NCBI RefSeq assembly: GCF_000263195.1
Contig: NC_018748.1
Span: forward strand, 4,154,001 to 4,218,000
DNA: 64,000 nt
Direction: 5' to 3'
Source of the DNA: Emticicia oligotrophica DSM 17448
GTDB lineage: Bacteria > Bacteroidota > Bacteroidia > Cytophagales > Spirosomataceae
Position numbers and translations under genes: made by a program. Below the pieces are notes generated by a model. The model searched no databases. It had not been told where the DNA came from and worked only from the letters and a program-made list of their open reading frames with translations. Shown piece by piece: positions 52,430 to 61,908 of the stretch (position 1 is the first letter of the stretch; each line of letters opens with the position of its first letter).

Positions 52430-53584
52430 TTAGTGGGGTAAATTTTGAATGATAACAAAAGGTTTTGGGCTAAAACAAAGGATAAATATAATCAATGAAA
52501 TCCAACCTAATATTTTTCTTTCAAGCGTAAGAGGTTTCATATCATAAGTTGTTGGATGATAAACGCCCAGGTATCGACCAATCATTAATCCGAAAGCTAA
52601 AAAACCTGAGTACCCCTCAATCGTTGGAATAAAATAAGATAATATTAGCTGTGTAGCTACCACCGATAAGGCAATTAGCCAGTTAGTAAGGTAGTTCTCT
52701 GAAATTTTCGAGAAACAAAGATAATTAAAGAGAATATACAGAATGTATTTGCCAATTAACTCTAAGAAAATCTGATTGTCTTGTGTGGTAAATTCATGGG
52801 CATTGAACAAGCCTAAGCCCGCATAAAATACAAATCCTGTGAAAATAATCGGAGAAACTACGTTGAAAGCTTTATCTCCTATTAAGCCATAAAGTATATG
52901 CCCGCCATCAAGCTGACCAATTGGGAATAGATTTAGTGCAGTAAAAAATAAAGAAAGATAGCCCGCAAATATAATCGGGTAATTAGTGTAAAGATAAGGA
53001 TGTGGCAATTCTCCGTTCGAAACATATTGCTCAAAAAAATTAAACAACAAACTATCTCCTAGTTTTATTGATATGTAATCGGGGGTTGTTTCAAGGAATT
53101 TGCCATATTCGTTTCCGTATTGTTTGAAAATTGGGAAAAGTTGAAAAACATAATCAAGTGGAGGTAAATGCGAGAAGCCATACCAAAGAACAAAAAGTGC
53201 TGCTACGAATCCTGCTAGAGGGCCAGCAATACCGATATCAAAATATTTCGTACGTGATTGAATTCTTTCTTTGATGCGAATAAATGCACCTAAAGTGCCA
53301 AACGTAGATGTAATCCCTCCAAGCCAAAGTGGAATATAAAAAGGGAGGGTTACGTCCGTTCTATGCTTCTTGGCTATAAAATAATGCCCGAATTCGTGTA
53401 TAGTCAAAACACCAAGAAATGGTACAGAATATTGAAAGCCATCTAAAAACTCATTCCAACCTAGTGTATTTTCTCCAAAAAAAAATGGTCTTCCATAAAT
53501 CCATTCTGCACCAGTAAGAGTTGTTGCAATGAGGGTAGTTATAAATAAAATTATTTGTATCGAAAGCGTACGTTTTTGATTCAT
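52430..53584 (-). CDS. Site-2 protease family intramembrane metalloprotease
   Basis: This 384-residue membrane protein has the zinc motif HEFGH near residue 63 and the third-ligand motif NLFPIGQLDGGH near residue 225, the M50 pattern. There are about eight to ten helices and no PDZ domain. I use the ATG at 53584 (MNQKRTLSIQ); an ATG at 53608 would add eight residues. Such proteases release regulators or clean the membrane by intramembrane cleavage, but most Bacteroidota members of this subtype have no known substrate. It is 33 nt after the HAD gene. Confidence 0.9.
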   Translation of the reverse strand: MNQKRTLSIQIILFITTLIATTLTGAEWIYGRPFFFGENTLGWNEFLDGFQYSVPFLGVLTIHEFGHYFIAKKHRTDVTLPFYIPLWLGGITSTFGTLGAFIRIKERIQSRTKYFDIGIAGPLAGFVAALFVLWYGFSHLPPLDYVFQLFPIFKQYGNEYGKFLETTPDYISIKLGDSLLFNFFEQYVSNGELPHPYLYTNYPIIFAGYLSLFFTALNLFPIGQLDGGHILYGLIGDKAFNVVSPIIFTGFVFYAGLGLFNAHEFTTQDNQIFLELIGKYILYILFNYLCFSKISENYLTNWLIALSVVATQLILSYFIPTIEGYSGFLAFGLMIGRYLGVYHPTTYDMKPLTLERKILGWISLIIFILCFSPKPFVIIQNLPH

Positions 53585-53617
53585 AAGTTGATAATTGTGC
53601 AAATGCAAAGTAACAAC

Positions 53618-54238
53618 TTAAAATAGGTTTTTACAATACTCTATGATTGAAGTAGGAGGTTCAACTAAAATAGTTTGCATGCCGATTGACTTTGCAGATT
53701 CTATATTATGATGGTTATCATCAAAGAATATTACTTCGTTGGGTTTTAAATTGTTTAGTTTGAGTACTTCATGGTAAATAGCCGTATCGGGCTTCCACAA
53801 CCCCATTTCATAAGAGAGATATGTTTTATCAAAGAGAATGTTTAGATGCTCAATGTCATGGGCTTTCTTGAGGTATTGATTAGAAGCCTCAATATGAATG
53901 TTATTTGTATTACTCAATAAAAAAACAGGGTATTTTTGTCGAATTTTTTTAATTAATTCAATTCTATCCTTGGGGATATCAAGTAATAGTGCGTTCCAAG
54001 CAGTATCTACTTCATAATCACTCAGTGGAAATCCTACAGTTTGTCGAATGACTTCTCTAAATTCTTCATCTGTAAATTGCCCAGTTTCATATCTCCTAAA
54101 AATCTGATCTTCAATAATTTTTTTTTCGATATATTCAGCTGGCTTAGATGTAAATTGGGCAAATTTTTGATAGATTAGAGGAACATCAATATTTATTATT
54201 ACATTCCCAAAGTCAAAAATCACGGCTTTGAATTTCAT
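53618..54238 (-). CDS. HAD-family phosphatase (YihX-like)
   Basis: This 206-residue HAD hydrolase has motif I as VIFDFGNVIINID, motif II in FLLSNTNNIH, the Lys in LWKPDTAIYHEVL, and motif IV in VIFFDDNHHNIESA. The DFGNVI form matches YihX-type sugar-phosphate phosphatases, in which the second Asp of DxD is replaced. The substrate is not determined. It precedes the site-2 protease gene and may be co-transcribed. Confidence 0.88.
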   Translation of the reverse strand: MKFKAVIFDFGNVIINIDVPLIYQKFAQFTSKPAEYIEKKIIEDQIFRRYETGQFTDEEFREVIRQTVGFPLSDYEVDTAWNALLLDIPKDRIELIKKIRQKYPVFLLSNTNNIHIEASNQYLKKAHDIEHLNILFDKTYLSYEMGLWKPDTAIYHEVLKLNNLKPNEVIFFDDNHHNIESAKSIGMQTILVEPPTSIIEYCKNLF

Positions 54239-54379
54239 AAAAAATTTAATAAGGGCTAGTTAATTATCAAGTAATAATTTTGGATACTTAACTAGAAACG
54301 TTTTCATTAGCATTATATTTTGATAACCTAATAAAATGAAAAAAAACAGACTAATTGCTCCTTTTTTAGTTTTTACTTA

Positions 54380-55726
54380 CTATAGTTCACCGCTTTTAAG
54401 CATATTGTAAATAGTAGATTTTCCGATGTCTAATTTTTCAGCAACCAATAAAACATCATCGTCATACTTATTCAAAAAATGTCGAATAATTCTCCTGTTA
54501 TACTCTCGCAGTGTTACTTCATCTAATAAAAAAGCACCTTCTGGTTTTATAGAATTAAACGTAATATCGTCGGCTGAGATGGTATCTTCAATGGCCATTA
54601 CACATGCTAATTCAATTATTGCTTTCAGTTCTCGAATATTTCCAGGGTAAGAATAGCTCAAAAGTTTTTGTGAGGCTTCATTACTCAAGCTAATTTTATG
54701 CACCCTATTTTTCTTACTGTATTCTTCAATAAAATATTTCGATAAAACTATAATATCATTGCCTCGTTCCCGAAGCGGAGGAAGTTGCAAGTTTAAACCT
54801 AATAATCGGTAGTACAAATCTTCTCTAAAATTTCCTTTTTGTACTTCTTCCGCTAAATTTCGATGAGTTGCAACAATGATTCGGCAATCGATCTTAACAA
54901 TTTGATTTCCACCAATTCTTGTAATTTCTTGTTCTTGCAAGACCCTAAGAATTTTTGCTTGCATTGTTAATTCCATTTCGCCAATTTCATCTAGGAAAAG
55001 AGTCCCTCCGTTGGCCTCCTCAAACTTACCAATCCTTCTACTAATTGCACCGGTAAATGCTCCTTTTTCATGGCCAAAAAGCTCACTTTCGACTAAGTCT
55101 TTCGGGATTGCGGCCATATTAACTGCAACAAAAGGTTTTTTATTTCTTGTAGAATTATGATGAATCGCCTTAGCAACAAGCTCTTTTCCAGTACCAGTTT
55201 CTCCGTGTATGGAAACATTAATATTGCTTTTCGACGCCTTCTCCATTAAAGAAAAAATCCGATGTAAGGCGGCACTATTCCCTTTGATAGCTTTATCAAA
55301 TTCATACTTTTCGCGTACTTCTTCACGGAGTTGTGAAATTTCAGCTCTTAGCTCCTGCGTTTCCTTAATTTTGAGGATAGAGTTCCAAAGTCTCTCTTTA
55401 GTATTGGCATCTTTTACGATGTAGTCATAAGCACCATTTTTTAGTAATTGTACAGCAGTAGAAATATCTTCTTGCCCCGAAATAATTATTACTGGGATTT
55501 CTGGATTTTCTTTGTGAATTCTTTTCAAGACCGTTTCACCATCCATATCTGGAAGTGAATAGTCAAGAGTAATAGCAATGGGTCTTCGAAAGAGATTTTC
55601 CAGTAAACTTTTACCAGTTTCAAACCTTTCAACTGTGTAATCAGGGTTAAGCGTGAGGTAGTACTCTAGCATCGCCCCATAGAAAGGGTCGTCTTCAACA
55701 ATAAAAATTATTTGCGAATTTTCCAT
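54380..55726 (-). CDS. NtrC-type sigma-54-dependent response regulator
   Basis: This 448-residue regulator has a receiver domain (1-120; D12/D13, phosphoacceptor D55, K in VKDA near 104), an AAA+ sigma-54 activation domain (about 140-375) with Walker A GETGTGKE, the GAFTGA loop that contacts sigma-54, and Walker B LFLDEIGEM, and a Fis-type HTH at the C-terminus (LDIGKSTIYNMLKSGEL). It is divergent from the receiver-phosphoglycosyltransferase gene. Two sigma-54-type promoters at 55861 and 60776 carry a shared upstream element and are the likely targets. Its kinase is probably the hybrid kinase at 61905. Confidence 0.95.
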   Translation of the reverse strand: MENSQIIFIVEDDPFYGAMLEYYLTLNPDYTVERFETGKSLLENLFRRPIAITLDYSLPDMDGETVLKRIHKENPEIPVIIISGQEDISTAVQLLKNGAYDYIVKDANTKERLWNSILKIKETQELRAEISQLREEVREKYEFDKAIKGNSAALHRIFSLMEKASKSNINVSIHGETGTGKELVAKAIHHNSTRNKKPFVAVNMAAIPKDLVESELFGHEKGAFTGAISRRIGKFEEANGGTLFLDEIGEMELTMQAKILRVLQEQEITRIGGNQIVKIDCRIIVATHRNLAEEVQKGNFREDLYYRLLGLNLQLPPLRERGNDIIVLSKYFIEEYSKKNRVHKISLSNEASQKLLSYSYPGNIRELKAIIELACVMAIEDTISADDITFNSIKPEGAFLLDEVTLREYNRRIIRHFLNKYDDDVLLVAEKLDIGKSTIYNMLKSGEL

Positions 55727-55826
55727 TAAATTGTTAATATGGCATTCAAATTAGATTCAATTTCCAACATTTATTTTTTATTTCCAAATTATGGAATATT
55801 ATAATAATTGGCATAATTTTAGTTAA

Positions 55827-55876
55827 TTGATTATCAGTGTTTTGTGAGTTTTCGAAAAACTGGCAAAAGAATTGAA
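55827..55876 (+). promoter_or_regulatory. Sigma-54-type promoter A with 17-bp upstream element
   Basis: TGGCAAAAGAATTGAA at 55861-55876 has GG and GA separated by 10 nt, as in -24/-12 promoters (GA in place of the usual GC). A 17-bp element, TTGATTATCAGTGTTTT, lies at 55827-55843, 35 bp before the GG. The same 17 bases precede promoter B at 60753. A start near 55888 leaves 25 nt before the ATG at 55913. Confidence 0.6.
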
Positions 55877-55912
55877 ATGTATTTTATATAACAATAACAA
55901 AAAGAAAATACG

Positions 55913-57070
55913 ATGAAAAAAAGACTTCTCATTATCGACGATAATGTTATGTTATTAGCGTTGATTAAACACTGCTACAGCGAAACTTTTGATCTTACCC
56001 TTTGCAACAGCTTACATGAAGCAAAAGATATACTTCAGAGTGGTTTGATGCCAGATGGTATCATTACAGATTTGAATTTAGAAGATGGAGACGGTAAAGC
56101 AATTATTAGCTATCTTAAAACCAATCCACTCTACGTAAATATTCCTTTGATTGTATTGTCTGGTGAAGATAAAAGCCAAAGTAGAATTGAGTGTTTGAAA
56201 TTGGGAGCCGATGATTATGTAGTGAAACCATTTCATCCAGAAGAGTTACAAATTCGTATTGAAAAGTTATTGAATGTCCTTCCTTCTTCCAACAACTCAA
56301 ACAATGCTAATACTGCTGATAAAAAAGATTCTGATGATAAGCCTTCAAAGGGTTTTTTAACACCAAAATTATCCTTTAGAAAGAGATTTTTTGATATCGT
56401 TGTTGCAGGTACAGCATTACTTTTACTTTCTCCGCTATTACTGATAGTTGCTATACTAATAAAACTTGATTCGAAAGGTCCAGTGTTTTTTCTTTCTAAG
56501 AGAATAGGTGCTGGATATAAAGTTTTTGAGCTTTATAAATTTCGTACTATGCGTACAGGTGCAGAAAATGAAATTAAAAATATGGCTCATTTGAACATGT
56601 ATGAAACTGCGAAGCAAGAAGTAGATTTAGCATCCGATGGAAATTTAATTGATGATTCAGGTTGGAAAAATGAAGAAGTAATTTTGGATGAAAACAGCCA
56701 AAAATCTGCCTTCCTAAAATTTAAAGACGACCCAAGAATTACGAAGCTAGGAGCTTTCCTTCGTAACACAAGTATAGATGAGATACCTCAATTAATTAAT
56801 ATTATCAAAGGTGATATGTCAATTGTAGGTAATAGACCTTTGCCATTATATGAGGCGGAGCAATTAACAAAAGATGAGTCAATTGCTAGATTTTTGGCCC
56901 CTGCGGGCCTTACTGGTTTATGGCAAGTAACCAAACGTGGTAAAGGAGAACTTTCAGCAAAAGAACGCCAAGATTTAGATAACACTTATGCTCAAAAGCA
57001 CAATTGGAAATTTGATTTAAAGCTAATTGCTAAGACTTTTCCCGCACTTTTCCAATCTGAAAAAATGTAA
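55913..57070 (+). CDS. Receiver domain fused to phosphoglycosyltransferase
   Basis: This 385-residue fusion starts with a receiver domain (1-120) containing D9/D10, phosphoacceptor D53, S83 and K105 in VVKPF. An Asn/Ser/Asp-rich linker (about 122-148) leads to a polyisoprenyl-phosphate sugar-1-phosphate transferase: KRFFDIVVAGTALLLLSPLLLI helix, KRIGAGYKVFELYKFRTMR, the catalytic DE in TSIDEIPQLINIIKGDMSIVGNRP, and a C-terminal LTGLWQVTKRGK. It contains a roughly 50-residue insertion after FRTMRTGAENE. It would start repeat-unit synthesis of an exopolysaccharide in the inner membrane, possibly under phosphorylation control. Confidence 0.92.
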   Translation: MKKRLLIIDDNVMLLALIKHCYSETFDLTLCNSLHEAKDILQSGLMPDGIITDLNLEDGDGKAIISYLKTNPLYVNIPLIVLSGEDKSQSRIECLKLGADDYVVKPFHPEELQIRIEKLLNVLPSSNNSNNANTADKKDSDDKPSKGFLTPKLSFRKRFFDIVVAGTALLLLSPLLLIVAILIKLDSKGPVFFLSKRIGAGYKVFELYKFRTMRTGAENEIKNMAHLNMYETAKQEVDLASDGNLIDDSGWKNEEVILDENSQKSAFLKFKDDPRITKLGAFLRNTSIDEIPQLINIIKGDMSIVGNRPLPLYEAEQLTKDESIARFLAPAGLTGLWQVTKRGKGELSAKERQDLDNTYAQKHNWKFDLKLIAKTFPALFQSEKM

Positions 57071-57107
57071 TTTTTACATTGCTTGATACTTCTAACTGAC
57101 TACTTAA

Positions 57108-58259
57108 ATGATTGCCATTCTAATATATTTCGGTATTGCTGTTGCATATGTTTTTTTCTTTGCAATTGCTTCAAAATTCTACAAAAAGGGAAGTGCTAAA
57201 AAAGGTTTAGATATTGAAAATATCAATTTTTTGTTCATGGTTCCTGCATATAAAGAAGATGCAGTAATTATTGAAACTGCAAAAAATATCATTTCGCAAC
57301 CCGATTTTGGTTCGAAGGATGAAGTTGTGATAATTGCAGACCAATTAAAACCCGAAACAATCACGCATCTTGAAGAATTGAAGGTTACAGTAATAGAGGT
57401 GTTTTTTGAAAAAAGTACGAAAGCGAAGGCTATTAATAGTGCCATGAAATCCTTAGAGTCATGGGGGAGAAAGTATAATGCAGTAGTCTTACTTGATGCA
57501 GATAATCATTTGGTAGAAGGCTATATCACCAAGACAAAAGAATCTTATGTAAGTGGCAATCAAATTATTCAAACACACAGAATTGCCAAGAATTTAGATA
57601 CTACAATGGCTAAATTAGATGCCATTAGTGAAGAAATAAATAATTCAATTTTCCGTTTAGGACATCATAATGTAGGACTTTCTGCGGCATTGATTGGCTC
57701 TGGATTAGTAATGAATTACGATTTGTTTGTAAGCTACTTAAGAAAGATTGATGTAGTAAGTGGCTTTGATAAACAATTAGAACTTGATGTAATGAAAGAT
57801 AAGCTTCTTATTGAATATCTTGAAGAAGCATACGTACTTGATGAAAAGGTAAGAAATACACAGGTTTTTGAAACTCAACGAACTCGTTGGCTTGCTGCTC
57901 AGTGGAATTTTGCCAAACAGAATTTTTTAAGTGCTTGGGTTGAATTATTTAAAAATGGTAATGTTGATTTTTTCAACAAAGTAATTCAATTTGTTTTGCC
58001 TCCTCGTTTAATCTTAGTAGGAGTCCTAGGATTAATGCTTATTTTTAGTTTAATTTTTCCAGCTTACCTCACAGAAATTATTTCATTAAATGCTCTATTG
58101 TGGGCAGGTTTATTGATAGCTACGCCAACTTATTTACTGAAAATGTTGAATATGAAAGTTCTTTTGGAACTACCAAAAGTGTTTTTCAGTATGCTGAAGG
58201 CAATACTTAAGATTGGTAAGGCAAAGCAAAAGTTCTTACATACACCACACGGAGCTTAG
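57108..58259 (+). CDS. Membrane-bound family 2 glycosyltransferase
   Basis: This 383-residue GT2-type enzyme has an N-terminal helix, FMVPAYKEDAVIIETAKNI with the nucleotide-binding start, LLDADNH (DxD-type) near residue 125, a QRTRWLAAQW motif (the QxxRW of processive synthases) near residue 262, and two or three C-terminal helices. The final 60 residues are membrane-associated. It is 37 nt after the phosphoglycosyltransferase and in the same transcript. It is likely to add or polymerise sugars on the lipid carrier; the sugar is unknown. Confidence 0.88.
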   Translation: MIAILIYFGIAVAYVFFFAIASKFYKKGSAKKGLDIENINFLFMVPAYKEDAVIIETAKNIISQPDFGSKDEVVIIADQLKPETITHLEELKVTVIEVFFEKSTKAKAINSAMKSLESWGRKYNAVVLLDADNHLVEGYITKTKESYVSGNQIIQTHRIAKNLDTTMAKLDAISEEINNSIFRLGHHNVGLSAALIGSGLVMNYDLFVSYLRKIDVVSGFDKQLELDVMKDKLLIEYLEEAYVLDEKVRNTQVFETQRTRWLAAQWNFAKQNFLSAWVELFKNGNVDFFNKVIQFVLPPRLILVGVLGLMLIFSLIFPAYLTEIISLNALLWAGLLIATPTYLLKMLNMKVLLELPKVFFSMLKAILKIGKAKQKFLHTPHGA

Positions 58260-58347
58260 TGAGTAGGGGCATACGAAAGAAATAATTGAAACTGTATTTG
58301 GTTAACTTATCTTAAATTTCTGAAAGGTTAGCAAACCTTCTTCTGCA

Positions 58348-59493
58348 ATGATTATAGGAATTGAAGCACAAAGAATTTTTCGCCCGAAAAAGCATGGCAT
58401 GGACATTTATGCACTTGAACTAATCAGAGCAATTCATAAGATAGATAAGGAAAATCAGTATGTGGTTTTTGTAAAACCAGATACTGATATATGCTTAAAA
58501 TCAAGTGATAACTTAAAAGTGGTTGAAGTTGAAGGCAAGACCTATGTTGATTGGGAGCAGGTATCACTTCCTAAGGCAATTGAGCAAGAGAAAATAGATT
58601 TAATGCATTTTACTTCAAATACTGCTTCTGTAAAAATTAGCTGTCCGTTTGTACTTACGCTTCATGACATTATTTATTTAGAGAAGTTTCTTTCACAAGG
58701 GTCTTTATACCAAATTGCAGGACACTTTTATAGAAGATGGAATGTGCCGAAAATTGCTCCCAAAGCAAAATTTATTTTTACAGTATCTGAATTTGAAAAA
58801 ATACAAATTCAAAAGGCACTTGGTGTAAATTTTGATAGAATACAAGTTGTTTATAATGCTTATAATCAGCAGTTTAGAGTAATTGACGAACAGCAGGAAT
58901 TAGATAAAGTAAGAGTCAAATATTCACTCCCACAGGAATTTATTTTTTTCTTAGGTAATCAAGCCCCTAAGAAAAATATGAAAAGAGTCCTAGAAGCTTA
59001 CGCTCAATATGTTGATTCAACTGAAAATCCAATAAAATTAGTTGTAGCTGAAAGTTCTCAAACTGATTTAATGAACCTCCTCAATGAAATTAATCGAAAA
59101 GATTTATCTTCAAATATTATACTGACAGGTTATGTTAAGCATGCCGAGTTACCATTTATCTATAACTTGGCTAAGTTATTTTTATACCCTTCTTTGCGAG
59201 AAAGCTTCGGAATTCCAATCATTGAAGCAATGGCTTGCGGAACACCAGTAATTACATCAAATACCAGTGCAATGCCTGAAGTAGCCGATGACGCAGCTGT
59301 GTTAATAAATCCAATGGATACATCTTCAATTACTCAAGCAATTAGGAAGGTTTTAGGAAGTGATAGTCTGTATAATGATTTAAAAAACAAAGGTTTAAAT
59401 CGGGCGAAGGCTTTTTCATGGGAAAGTACAGCCGAAAAGACTATCAATTTTTATCGTGCTGTTCTTAATTCAGAATCAATTAAATCGCTGTAA
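58348..59493 (+). CDS. Family 4 glycosyltransferase
   Basis: This 381-residue GT-B enzyme begins IGIEAQRIFRPKKHGMDIYALELI (glycine-rich start of the acceptor domain). The donor site is in LYPSLRESFGIPIIEAMACGTPVITSNTSAMPEV near residue 290, with the E-x7-E pattern. It has no membrane helix. Its stop lies 7 nt before the next glycosyltransferase. It probably acts in the same polysaccharide pathway. Confidence 0.92.
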   Translation: MIIGIEAQRIFRPKKHGMDIYALELIRAIHKIDKENQYVVFVKPDTDICLKSSDNLKVVEVEGKTYVDWEQVSLPKAIEQEKIDLMHFTSNTASVKISCPFVLTLHDIIYLEKFLSQGSLYQIAGHFYRRWNVPKIAPKAKFIFTVSEFEKIQIQKALGVNFDRIQVVYNAYNQQFRVIDEQQELDKVRVKYSLPQEFIFFLGNQAPKKNMKRVLEAYAQYVDSTENPIKLVVAESSQTDLMNLLNEINRKDLSSNIILTGYVKHAELPFIYNLAKLFLYPSLRESFGIPIIEAMACGTPVITSNTSAMPEVADDAAVLINPMDTSSITQAIRKVLGSDSLYNDLKNKGLNRAKAFSWESTAEKTINFYRAVLNSESIKSL

Positions 59494-59500
59494 TAAAAAG

Positions 59501-60664
59501 ATGAATACTATTGAAATTATTTTTTGGCTGTTAATTGGATTAACTTTTTATGCCTACATCGGCTACGGAATTTTGATTTGGATAATGGTTAAAATTAAAC
59601 GATTATTCGTTAAGAGCAAATCTTACAATCCAAACTTTCTACCAGAAGTTACCTTGCTAATTGCTGCCTATAATGAAGAAGATTGTATTGAAGCAAAAAT
59701 CGAAAATTCTTTATCTTTAAACTATCCAAAAGAGAAGTTGAAGATTGCATTTGTGACGGATGGTTCAACTGATAGAACTGCTGAAATTATATCAAAAAAT
59801 TCTGCCATTACACTTTATCACAAGGATGGTAGAAGTGGTAAAATGGCTGCTATAAATAGAGTGATGCCACTTGTCAGTACACCAATTACAATTTATTCTG
59901 ATGCTAATGCGATGCTAAATGCTGATGCTGTGAGAGAAATTGTTAAGCATTTTGAAGATGAGAAAGTTGGTGTTGTTGCAGGTGAAAAAAGAATTATGAA
60001 AACAACCGGAAAAACAGCTGAGGTGGGAGAGGGCATCTATTGGAAGTATGAAGGCTTTTTGAAGAGATTAGATTCAGAACTCTATTCTACCGTTGGAGCT
60101 GCAGGTGAACTTTATGCAATTAGAACTAGTCTTTTTGAGGAATTAGAAGCAGATACTTTATTAGATGATTTTGTATTATCGTTAAGAATTTGTCAAAAAG
60201 GATATGTGACTGCCTACGAGCCTAATGCTTTTGCTACTGAAACTGCGTCATTAAATAGTTCAGAAGAACTCAAAAGAAAAATCAGAATTTGTGCTGGGGG
60301 ATTTCAATCAGTCGTCAGAATGCCTAAGTTATTAAATCCATTTAAAAATGGATTGCTTACTTTTCAATATATTTCGCACCGAGTTTTAAGATGGGTTGCA
60401 GTGCCATTTGCCTTGATTTTAATTCTTGGTTTAAATATTTCACTTTTTGAATATAATGAAATTTATAAAATTTTGCTCTTTGGACAGATTTTATTCTATT
60501 CAATGGCTATATTAGGTTTCTATTTTGAACGTGCTGGCAAGAAAGTTAAAGTTTTGTACGTGCCTTATTATTTTTCATTAATGAATTATTCGGCATTGGC
60601 AGGGTTTAAGCGTTTTTTAAACAATCAACAAAAAGTTGTTTGGGAAAAGGCAATTCGTTCTTGA
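59501..60664 (+). CDS. Family 2 glycosyltransferase
   Basis: This protein has 387 residues from the ATG at 59501, 7 nt after the preceding stop; the frame extends back to 59456 inside that gene, which is less likely. It has an N-terminal helix, TLLIAAYNEEDCIEAKIENSL, FVTDGSTDRT, YSDANAMLNADAV (DxD region), and LLDDFVLSLRICQKGY. Two or three C-terminal helices follow. The QxxRW motif is replaced by a RKIRICAGGFQS segment, as in several GT2 membrane synthases. It belongs to the same operon. Confidence 0.9.
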   Translation: MNTIEIIFWLLIGLTFYAYIGYGILIWIMVKIKRLFVKSKSYNPNFLPEVTLLIAAYNEEDCIEAKIENSLSLNYPKEKLKIAFVTDGSTDRTAEIISKNSAITLYHKDGRSGKMAAINRVMPLVSTPITIYSDANAMLNADAVREIVKHFEDEKVGVVAGEKRIMKTTGKTAEVGEGIYWKYEGFLKRLDSELYSTVGAAGELYAIRTSLFEELEADTLLDDFVLSLRICQKGYVTAYEPNAFATETASLNSSEELKRKIRICAGGFQSVVRMPKLLNPFKNGLLTFQYISHRVLRWVAVPFALILILGLNISLFEYNEIYKILLFGQILFYSMAILGFYFERAGKKVKVLYVPYYFSLMNYSALAGFKRFLNNQQKVVWEKAIRS

Positions 60665-60752
60665 TAAAATGATATTTATTTTGCTGTTGAATGTTTTTTT
60701 TCTTAAATTTGGAATCTCATCCATTTTTTGGAATTAACTTTGCTATTGGGTG

Positions 60753-60793
60753 TTGATTATCAGTGTTTTACATATTTGGTATGTTTTATGCAC
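60753..60793 (+). promoter_or_regulatory. Sigma-54-type promoter B with 17-bp upstream element
   Basis: TTGGTATGTTTTATGCA at 60777-60793 approximates a -24/-12 promoter: GG at 60778 and GC at 60790 with 10 nt between. The 17-bp element TTGATTATCAGTGTTTT at 60753-60769 is identical to that at promoter A and lies 25 bp before GG, 10 bp nearer than at A, so on the same face of the helix. A start near 60803 leaves 20 nt to the ATG at 60823. Confidence 0.7.
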
Positions 60794-60822
60794 TATTTTA
60801 ATTCACCATAACGTCTAATATC

Positions 60823-61908
60823 ATGTACTTCGAAAGCATAGCAGATTTAACTCAAGATTCGATTGAAAATCTAAAATTGAGTAACAATTATGTACTTGTA
60901 TTCATGGCAGAAAAAACTGCTCACGAAGCAAATCAACTGATAGCTCTTCTCAATGACAATAATTTAAAGTTTTTTGGTGGAATTTATCCAACCCTTATTC
61001 ACAACACCGAAAATTACTACGAAGGATTTGTTTTGATTTCTATTCCGAATGTTGAGCAAGTTGTCAAATTTTCAATGAAGGACGACTCATCTTTTCGAAG
61101 GATTGAAAATTTAGAAGGAATTAAAACTGCCATCCTGCTAATGGATGCGATGGTTGCTGAAACAGATTTATTATTAAAAAAAGTTTACGGTTTACTGAAT
61201 AGCAAAATTAATCTTGTTGGTGGTGGAGCTGGATTCATGAGTTTTGAACAGAAACCTTGTATTTTTACTAATGAAGGAATGTTTGACGACGGTGCTTTAC
61301 TCATTTTATTGAGTAGCAATAGTAAAATTGGCGTAAAACATGGTTGGGAAGTATTTGCAGGACCCTTCATTGCTACATCAACTGAAAAAAATATTATAAA
61401 AGAATTAAACTGGAGACCTGCTTTTGAAGTTTACAAAGAAGTAATTGAGTCAAATTCAAATAATAAATTCTCTGAATCACAATTTATTGACATTGCTAAA
61501 ATATTTCCATTTGGGATTTACAAGGAAGGAGCTGAGTTTGTTGTTCGTGACCCAATAGCAATTAATGAAAATAACGAAATTATTTGCATTTCAGAGGTTC
61601 CTGAAAATTCAACTTTGCAAATCTTAACTGGTGACCCTGAAAAATTAATCGATGCAGCCTCTGAGGTTGCAAATCAGACTTTTCAGGATGAAGGATCTGC
61701 CGCTTGCTTAATGGTATTTGACTGTATAACCCGAGTAATGTATTTAGAAGATCAGTTTACCGAAGAGCTAAAAGCAATGAAAGATGTTTACAGTGATAAA
61801 CTATGTAAAATAAGAGGAGTATCTACACTTGGTGAAATTGCCTCTTCGGGTACAGGTTTTGTTGATTTTTACAATAAAACAATCGTTGCAAGCAGTATAT
61901 ACAAATGA
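60823..61908 (+). CDS. FIST-domain sensory protein
   Basis: This 361-residue protein has the FIST N and C domains. FIST N includes NLVGGGAGF near residue 130 and EGMFDDGALLILLSS with GWEVFAGPFIAT. FIST C includes FPFGIYKEGAEFVVRDPIAINENNEIICISEVPENSTLQI and AACLMVFDCITRVMYL, ending SSGTGFVDFYNKTIVASS. The family is predicted to bind small ligands, perhaps amino acids, in signalling systems. The stop codon overlaps the start of the hybrid kinase gene (ATGA), so the two proteins should act together, here as a separate sensor subunit under sigma-54 control. Confidence 0.93.
   Translation: MYFESIADLTQDSIENLKLSNNYVLVFMAEKTAHEANQLIALLNDNNLKFFGGIYPTLIHNTENYYEGFVLISIPNVEQVVKFSMKDDSSFRRIENLEGIKTAILLMDAMVAETDLLLKKVYGLLNSKINLVGGGAGFMSFEQKPCIFTNEGMFDDGALLILLSSNSKIGVKHGWEVFAGPFIATSTEKNIIKELNWRPAFEVYKEVIESNSNNKFSESQFIDIAKIFPFGIYKEGAEFVVRDPIAINENNEIICISEVPENSTLQILTGDPEKLIDAASEVANQTFQDEGSAACLMVFDCITRVMYLEDQFTEELKAMKDVYSDKLCKIRGVSTLGEIASSGTGFVDFYNKTIVASSIYK

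Noticed and set aside
55809-55824. Additional sigma-54-type promoter (TTGGCATAATTTTAGT)
   Set aside because: It has GG and a 10-nt spacer, but ends in GT, not GC or GA, and sits before the 17-bp element, so it was judged a chance match.
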